NCBI GenBank assembly: GCA_023053685.1
Contig: JALIGW010000016.1
Coordinates: 9,421,501 to 9,485,500, forward strand
DNA: 64,000 nt
Reading direction: 5' to 3'
From: Diadophis punctatus similis
Lineage: Eukaryota > Chordata > Lepidosauria > Squamata > Dipsadidae
Made by a program: the position numbers and the translations under genes. Below, piece after piece: positions 59,228 to 64,000 of this stretch. Position 1 is the stretch's first letter. Each line of letters starts with the position of its first letter. The notes below the pieces were generated by a model. It saw nothing but the letters and a program-made list of their open reading frames with translations, was not told where the DNA came from and ran no database searches.

Positions 59228-59660
59228 ATAGGAATAGGAATAGAGGAGGGGAGGGGAGGGGAGAGGAGAGGAGAGGAGAGGAGAGGAGAGGAGAGGAGAG
59301 AAGAGAAGAGAAGAGAAGAGAAGAGAAGAGAAGAGAAGAGAAGAGAAGAGAAGAGAATTCTTTATTGGCCAAGTGTGATTGGACACACAGGGAATTTGTC
59401 TTTGGTGCATAGGCTCTCAGTGTACATAAAAAGGAAAAAAATACATTCATCAAGAATCATAAGATACAACACTTAGTGATAGTCATAGGTTACTAAATAA
59501 GCAATCAAATCATACTAGGAAACAAATAAAACAATATAAATTGTAGAGATACAAGCAACAAGGTTATAGTCATAAATGGGAGGAGATAGGTAATAGGAAG
59601 GATGAGAAGAAGAATAGTAATACAGTCTTAGTAAATAGTTTGACAGTGATCAGGACAAGG
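59228..59660 (-). mobile_element. LINE 3' end with (GAGAA)n/(GGAGA)n tail
   Basis: attctttattggccaagtgt and gattggacacacagggaatt at 59357-59396 are the reversed 3' terminus shared with 26260. About 125 bp of GGAGA/GAGAA pentamers (59232-59357) lie on its outer side, as a tail expansion would. Confidence 0.75.
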
Positions 59661-59900
59661 CTGAGAAAAGGAAGTCAACAACTAAGCAAGCAAGACCAGT
59701 AAATTGTGCTCAGATGTTTTGTTCTAAAATCCATTATTCCTGCCTTGTATGCCATCTGGCCTGTTCTCTTTTACACACTGAAAAACTGGATGTTTGAACA
59801 AACTGTGCTTTGGACTCCTATCTACAGCTGTTTTTGTGAAATCCATGAAAATCTAACTACTGATTGTAACTCAACTGAAGGAGTAGTTTGCATTCTACTC

Positions 59901-60026
59901 CAGTGTTTCTCAACCTCAGGAACTTTAAGTTGTGTGGACTTCATCTCCCAGAATTCACTAGCCAGCTGGGGAATTCTGGGAGATGAAGTCCACACATCTT
60001 AAAGTTCCTAAGTTGAGAAACATTTT
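59901..60026. mobile_element. hAT MITE, CAGTGTTTCTCAACC type, fold-back
   Basis: cagtgtttctcaacctcagg on the left and the degraded gttgagaaacattt on the right. The flanks ttctactc/ttctatat match at 6 of 8. Boxes acttcatctcccagaattc (59938-59956) and its inverted partner (59971-59989). Confidence 0.75.
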
Positions 60027-60584
60027 TTCTATATTAGGAAGCCATTAGGAATTGAGCTGTACTCAAAGAAGGCTCCTACTTTCCTCATAATCAAATAAAT
60101 AAATTGATTCCTTTAAAGTTTAAAATGATGGTTTCATTTTTACTGCTTTAAAATATTTAAATAGTTAATGTCTGAAATAATGTAGTATTACAATTTCTCT
60201 GTAAAGAAAGCCTGTCATTGCTGTTCAAATTTGAAAGTTGCTAAATGAATGTAACTTGTGTATTAGATTTGGCATTCTCTCCCAAAGAAGCAACAATTTG
60301 GATCATAATACTCTCTTCTTCCACACTTCCCCTAAAAATCCCTGTGTCCTGACTATTCTTCTTAATCTCAAATTTCCCAACCTCACAGTTGCCACCCTTT
60401 GTATTGTATGCATGAACTGGTGAAAGGAATCACAGTTCCTTCTCCTTTCAGTCCAATGTCACTTGACCCACCTCCAGTATAAATGCGAAGTTATTTCTGC
60501 AAAACGTTGAAATTTCAAGATCAGCGGGCTGTGTCTCAGTCCAAACTCTTCATGCTCACCTACTGATCCTGTGTGCTAGTGTCA

Positions 60585-60950
60585 ATAGGGTAAGGTAAAG
60601 GTAAATGTTCCCCTCGCACATATGTGCTAGTCGTTCCCGACTCTAGGGGGTGGTGCTTATCTCCGTTTCTAAGCCGAAGAGCCAGCGCTGTCTGATGACA
60701 ATTCCGTGGCCATGTGGTCGGTATGACTAAATGCCGAAGGCGCACGGAACGCTGTTACCTTCCCATCAAGGTGGTCTCTATTTTTCTACTTGCATTTTTA
60801 CATGCTTTCGAACTGCTAGGTTGGCAGAAGCTGGGGCAAGTAATGGGAGCTCACTCCGTTACGTGGCACTAGGGATTTGAACCGCCGAACTGCCGACCTT
60901 TCTGATCGACAAGCTCAGTGTCTTAGCCACTGAGCCACCGCGTCTCCTGT
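60585..60950 (-). mobile_element. tRNA-derived SINE (first type), near full length
   Basis: On the minus strand: head acgcggtggctcagtggcta (A box), B box ggcggttcaaatccctagtg, then gtaacggagtgagctcccat, acctagcagttcgaaagcat, gtgcgccttcggcatttagt and a tail ending cctttaccttaccc. Same family as 5954-6948. Confidence 0.85.
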
Positions 60951-61079
60951 AAACAGGGTAGTCCTTCCTAAATTCCTTCTGGGATGAGAATCTTACAAAT
61001 CTGTTCTCCTTTGCTGAAACAGAAAATGCTGTTCCTATTATAACAACGTACTAAATCCAGTGCACAAGCTGCTTGTTCA

Positions 61080-61242
61080 GGATATAATAGCCATAGCACT
61101 TAGACTTATATACCGCTTCATAGTGCTTTTCATTCCTCTCTAAGCAGTTTACAGAGTTGAGCATATTGCCCCCAACAATCTGGGTCTTTATTTTCCTGGC
61201 CTCGGAAGGATGAAAGCCTGAGTCAACCTTGAGCCGGTCAGG
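61080..61242 (-). mobile_element. Sauria-type SINE, head truncated
   Basis: atagccatagcacttagact through tctctaagcagtttacagag to gcctgagtcaaccttgagcc. The tRNA-like head is absent. Confidence 0.85.
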
Positions 61243-61249
61243 TTCAGGT

Positions 61250-62650
61250 CATCAAACTCCTGGAGTGATCAGTGAATTGCCATATATTATAGATTATAAA
61301 ATGTATGCCCCAAATGAATTTCAAAGCAAAACAAAAACCACTGTCAGCAGTTACAGGTCTGCTTTCAAATTGTTGTTTCCTTGGATGCACTCTGTTTATT
61401 TAGAAAATTCCACCTCATTGGTTTATAGCCAGTGGCTCTAATCAAGATACCTCATACTGCGTAGGGAGCAGCAGGGAACATGTGTCTCTTACTGCACACA
61501 AGGGATTTTCACTCCATCTTTTCTGAAAAGTGAACAGATTTGTCCCGCTAATAGCACTGAAAACCTTTGAAAGGTGCACCACTTTCCATGTTTACTCTGT
61601 TCCACAGACAGAACTTGTTTCTGTGCTTGGATTGTTCCTGTTAAATCAACTAACAATTTAAGTGCCTTGTTTTGCAGAAAACAATGCCTTTCATTTGCAG
61701 TCCAACAAAGCAAAACTTAGTTAATTTGGATATGGTAGAGAACTTATTTGTGAAATGCCAGCTCTTTGCTAAAATAGGTACCATATGTGTGTAATTGAAA
61801 TGAAGTGTTACTTCATTTTCTCCCCTCTTTTTAGAGGAAAGCCATAATACAATATTATATCGAAACATCCAACTGTGATTTTTTTTAATCTTAATTATAT
61901 TTTCACCGAATTTGAAAAATATTAAAGTAATAAATCTGATATAGATTAAAGGCTTCATTCCATTCAGTACCCACAGTGATTGTTTGAAGGGGGATGTGGT
62001 ATGTAGAGGAACATAATGCTTAATTGCCATGACATTAAGGAAAAGAGAAAATCTTCAGATTATTTTGAGGAGCTTTGTTTTTCTGTGGGCTGTAAAATCT
62101 TTATTTCCCATTTTCTTCCAATTAATTTGGAATAGTGTTAACAACTCACCCTAAATGTGTGAAGTTGATAACAGTGTGAAAGAGCCAATCCACAGGCCCA
62201 AGTGCGTGATTTGATCTTCTGTCAGGTGATTTCAGAAAAGCAGTTGATTGTGCTGAGAAGTGTTAGGTTGTCAATTGGTGTCATTAGAGTCCTTGTTCAC
62301 ATAAAGAATGATTTTGTTCAAATCCAATAATGAATATAGTGCTCAGTCAGTGGTTGTAATTGCCAAATAAAAAATATAAACCTGGATTTTTTCCAAGTAG
62401 TATTAACACTAGACAAACAATCAACAGTAAACAATACCCTACTCAAGGAACTACTAAGGAAAAATTACACTCCCACCAACACAGACAGGGCAAACTATCT
62501 TATATAAACAGATCCCTCTCCCTTCTCACCATTAAGTTGTTACCTAGTTGGATAAGGAAATATCTGCAAGCAAACAAAACTCTGATAGCACAAAGAACTG
62601 CACAGTTCAATCTGACATACAGATTTTCCTCTTCTATTGGTTGTGGATCT
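61250..62650. other. Intron stretch without recognised features
   Basis: AT-rich. A small piece at 62525-62575 (ttgttacctagttggataag ... ctgcaagcaaacaaaactct) resembles the inside of the inverted repeat at 43930-44107. Otherwise nothing supported. Confidence 0.4.
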
Positions 62651-62659
62651 TGTTAAAAT

Positions 62660-63612
62660 CAGGATTAAGCGTCACCACTATTCCAGGTGATTGACTGGCC
62701 TATAGCACTATTGGAGATACAATTGGATACAATATACAATGACACCAAGCTGGCAGGAATAGCCAACGCTCCAGAAGATACACTTAAGATACAGAAGGAT
62801 CTTGACAGACTTGAACATTGGGCGCTATCTAACAAAATGAAATTCAGTGGTGAAAAAAGTAAGATTCTACATTTAGGCAAGAAAAACAAAATGCACAGGT
62901 ACAGTATATGTGGTACCTTGCTCAATAGTAGTAACTGTGAGAGGAATCTTGGAGTCCTTATGGACAACCATTTAAATATGAGCCAGCAGTGTGCAGCCAC
63001 CGCCAAAAAAGCCAACACAGTTCTAGACTGCATAAATAGAGGGATAGAATCAAGATCACATGAAGTAGTAATACCACTTTATAATGCCTTGGTAAGGCCA
63101 CACTTGAAATACTGCATTCAGTTTTGGTTGCCACGATGTAAAAAGGATGTTGAGACTCTGGAAAGAGTGCAGAAAAGAGCAACTAAGATGATTAGGGGAC
63201 TGGACATATGAAGAACGGTTGCAGGAACTGGGTATGTCTAGTTTAATGAAAAGAAAGACTAGGGGAGACATGATAGCAGTGTTCCAATATCTCAGGGGTT
63301 ACCACAAAGAAGAGGGAGTCAAGCTATTTTCCAAAGCTCCTGAGGGTAGAAGAAGAAGCAATGGGTGGTAACTAATCAAGGAGAGAAGCAATTTAGAACT
63401 AACTTAGAACTAAGGAGAAATTTCCTGACAGTTAGAACAATTAATCAGTGGAACAGCTTACCTTCAGAAGTTGTGGTTGCTCCAACACTGGATGTTTTTA
63501 AGAAGATGTTGGATAACCATTTGTCTGAAGTGGTGTAGGGTTTCCTGCCTAAGCAGGGTGTTGGACTAGAAGACCTCCAAGGTCCCTTCCAACTCTGTTG
63601 TTTCTGTTTCTA
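62660..63612 (+). mobile_element. CR1 LINE 3' part with RT C-terminal frame
   Basis: The frame at 62687-63211 includes NDTKLAGIANAPEDTLKIQK, DLDRLEHWALSNKMKFSGEK, SKILHLGKKN, RNLGVLMDNHLNMSQQCAAT and RPHLKYCIQFWLP, i.e. RT sequence downstream of the YADD motif through the C-terminus. The match continues in other frames to the 3' UTR gcagggtgttggactagaag and ccaaggtcccttccaactct. A frameshift near 63210 breaks the protein. It is 5' truncated. Confidence 0.92.
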
Positions 63613-64000
63613 TATACCTGGTCCATGAATGCCCATGGATAATTGGCAAAGGTGCAACATAAAATCAAGAATAATTTTTTTATTCATGTAACACTAGAAC
63701 TCAAGAGTCAGGTGATTATAATTAATTGATATAATTCCAATTTTGCATCAACAGTACATGTTGGCCATTAGTTTCCATGACTTTGGCAGAGATTAGATGA
63801 TTTTATGGATAAATCTATGATGACTATATTTAATTTTCAGATTTATAGAAACAATGCCATTAAATATCAACTGTTACCAAACAACTGGGCATCCTGCAGC
63901 TAGAAACCTGGTTATTGAAGGGGGGAGGAAATTGGACCCTGGAATAGACCAACCTGAAACTTTAAAGTTGTCCTGATGCTTTTTAATGATAGGTCGTTAT
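63613..64000. other. Intron stretch without recognised features
   Basis: No supported repeat or coding sequence up to the window end. Confidence 0.4.

Noticed and set aside
62687..63211. 174-codon ORF as a host gene
   Set aside because: CR1 reverse transcriptase C-terminus; the match continues in other frames to the CR1 3' UTR.
56580..64000. Terminal GUCY1A2 coding exon
   Set aside because: I searched for a frame continuing the split Gln codon into the expected C-terminal tail and found none; it is probably beyond the window.

Overview
The window reads as intronic DNA of a squamate reptile, most likely an advanced snake. The only protein-coding host sequence I can support is two exons, both on the + strand, of GUCY1A2, the alpha-2 subunit of NO-sensitive (soluble) guanylate cyclase. 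They lie at 2389-2532 and 56425-56579, encode adjacent parts of the C-terminal cyclase catalytic domain, and are separated by an intron of 53,892 bp. Bases 1-2388 are the preceding intron. Bases after 56579 are the following intron; the last coding exon is not in the window. The organism call rests on dense Sauria-type tRNA SINEs, CR1 LINEs ending in pentanucleotide microsatellites (a pattern reported for snakes), and squamate-type hAT MITEs, in addition to the exon sequence.

Layout: 1-2388 intron with a decayed TA-flanked DNA element and a CR1-like LINE fragment; 2389-2532 exon; 3418-4305 composite VNTR plus GAAA array; 4313-9600 DNA elements, SINEs, two solo LTRs and a hAT element; 10422-12150 a solo LTR, then an 81-bp minisatellite and a GGAA array that appear to sit inside a hAT-type element; 13427-25720 mixed SINEs, CR1, hAT MITEs and microsatellites; 26250-30175 three LINE remnants, one with a 504-codon reverse transcriptase frame; 30615-45402 hAT and TA-flanked elements and four solo LTRs; 45470-56424 nested CR1/LTR/hAT structures; 56425-56579 exon; 57350-58039 an L1 insertion; 59232-64000 SINE, LINE and CR1 copies.

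There is no operon-like or multigene system here. The interest lies in the transposon archaeology. At least fifteen short hAT elements have identifiable 8-bp target duplications, thirteen of them perfect, and nine of these duplications carry a central TA. Eight LTRs are apparently solo, with 5-6 bp duplications. Some insertions are nested three deep. MITE families with different ends share a core resembling the ZNF143/SBS motif. Another MITE family carries NRF1-like palindromes. Family names are from recall of sequence patterns and were not checked against a library. Boundaries supported by target-site duplications were read directly from the sequence.
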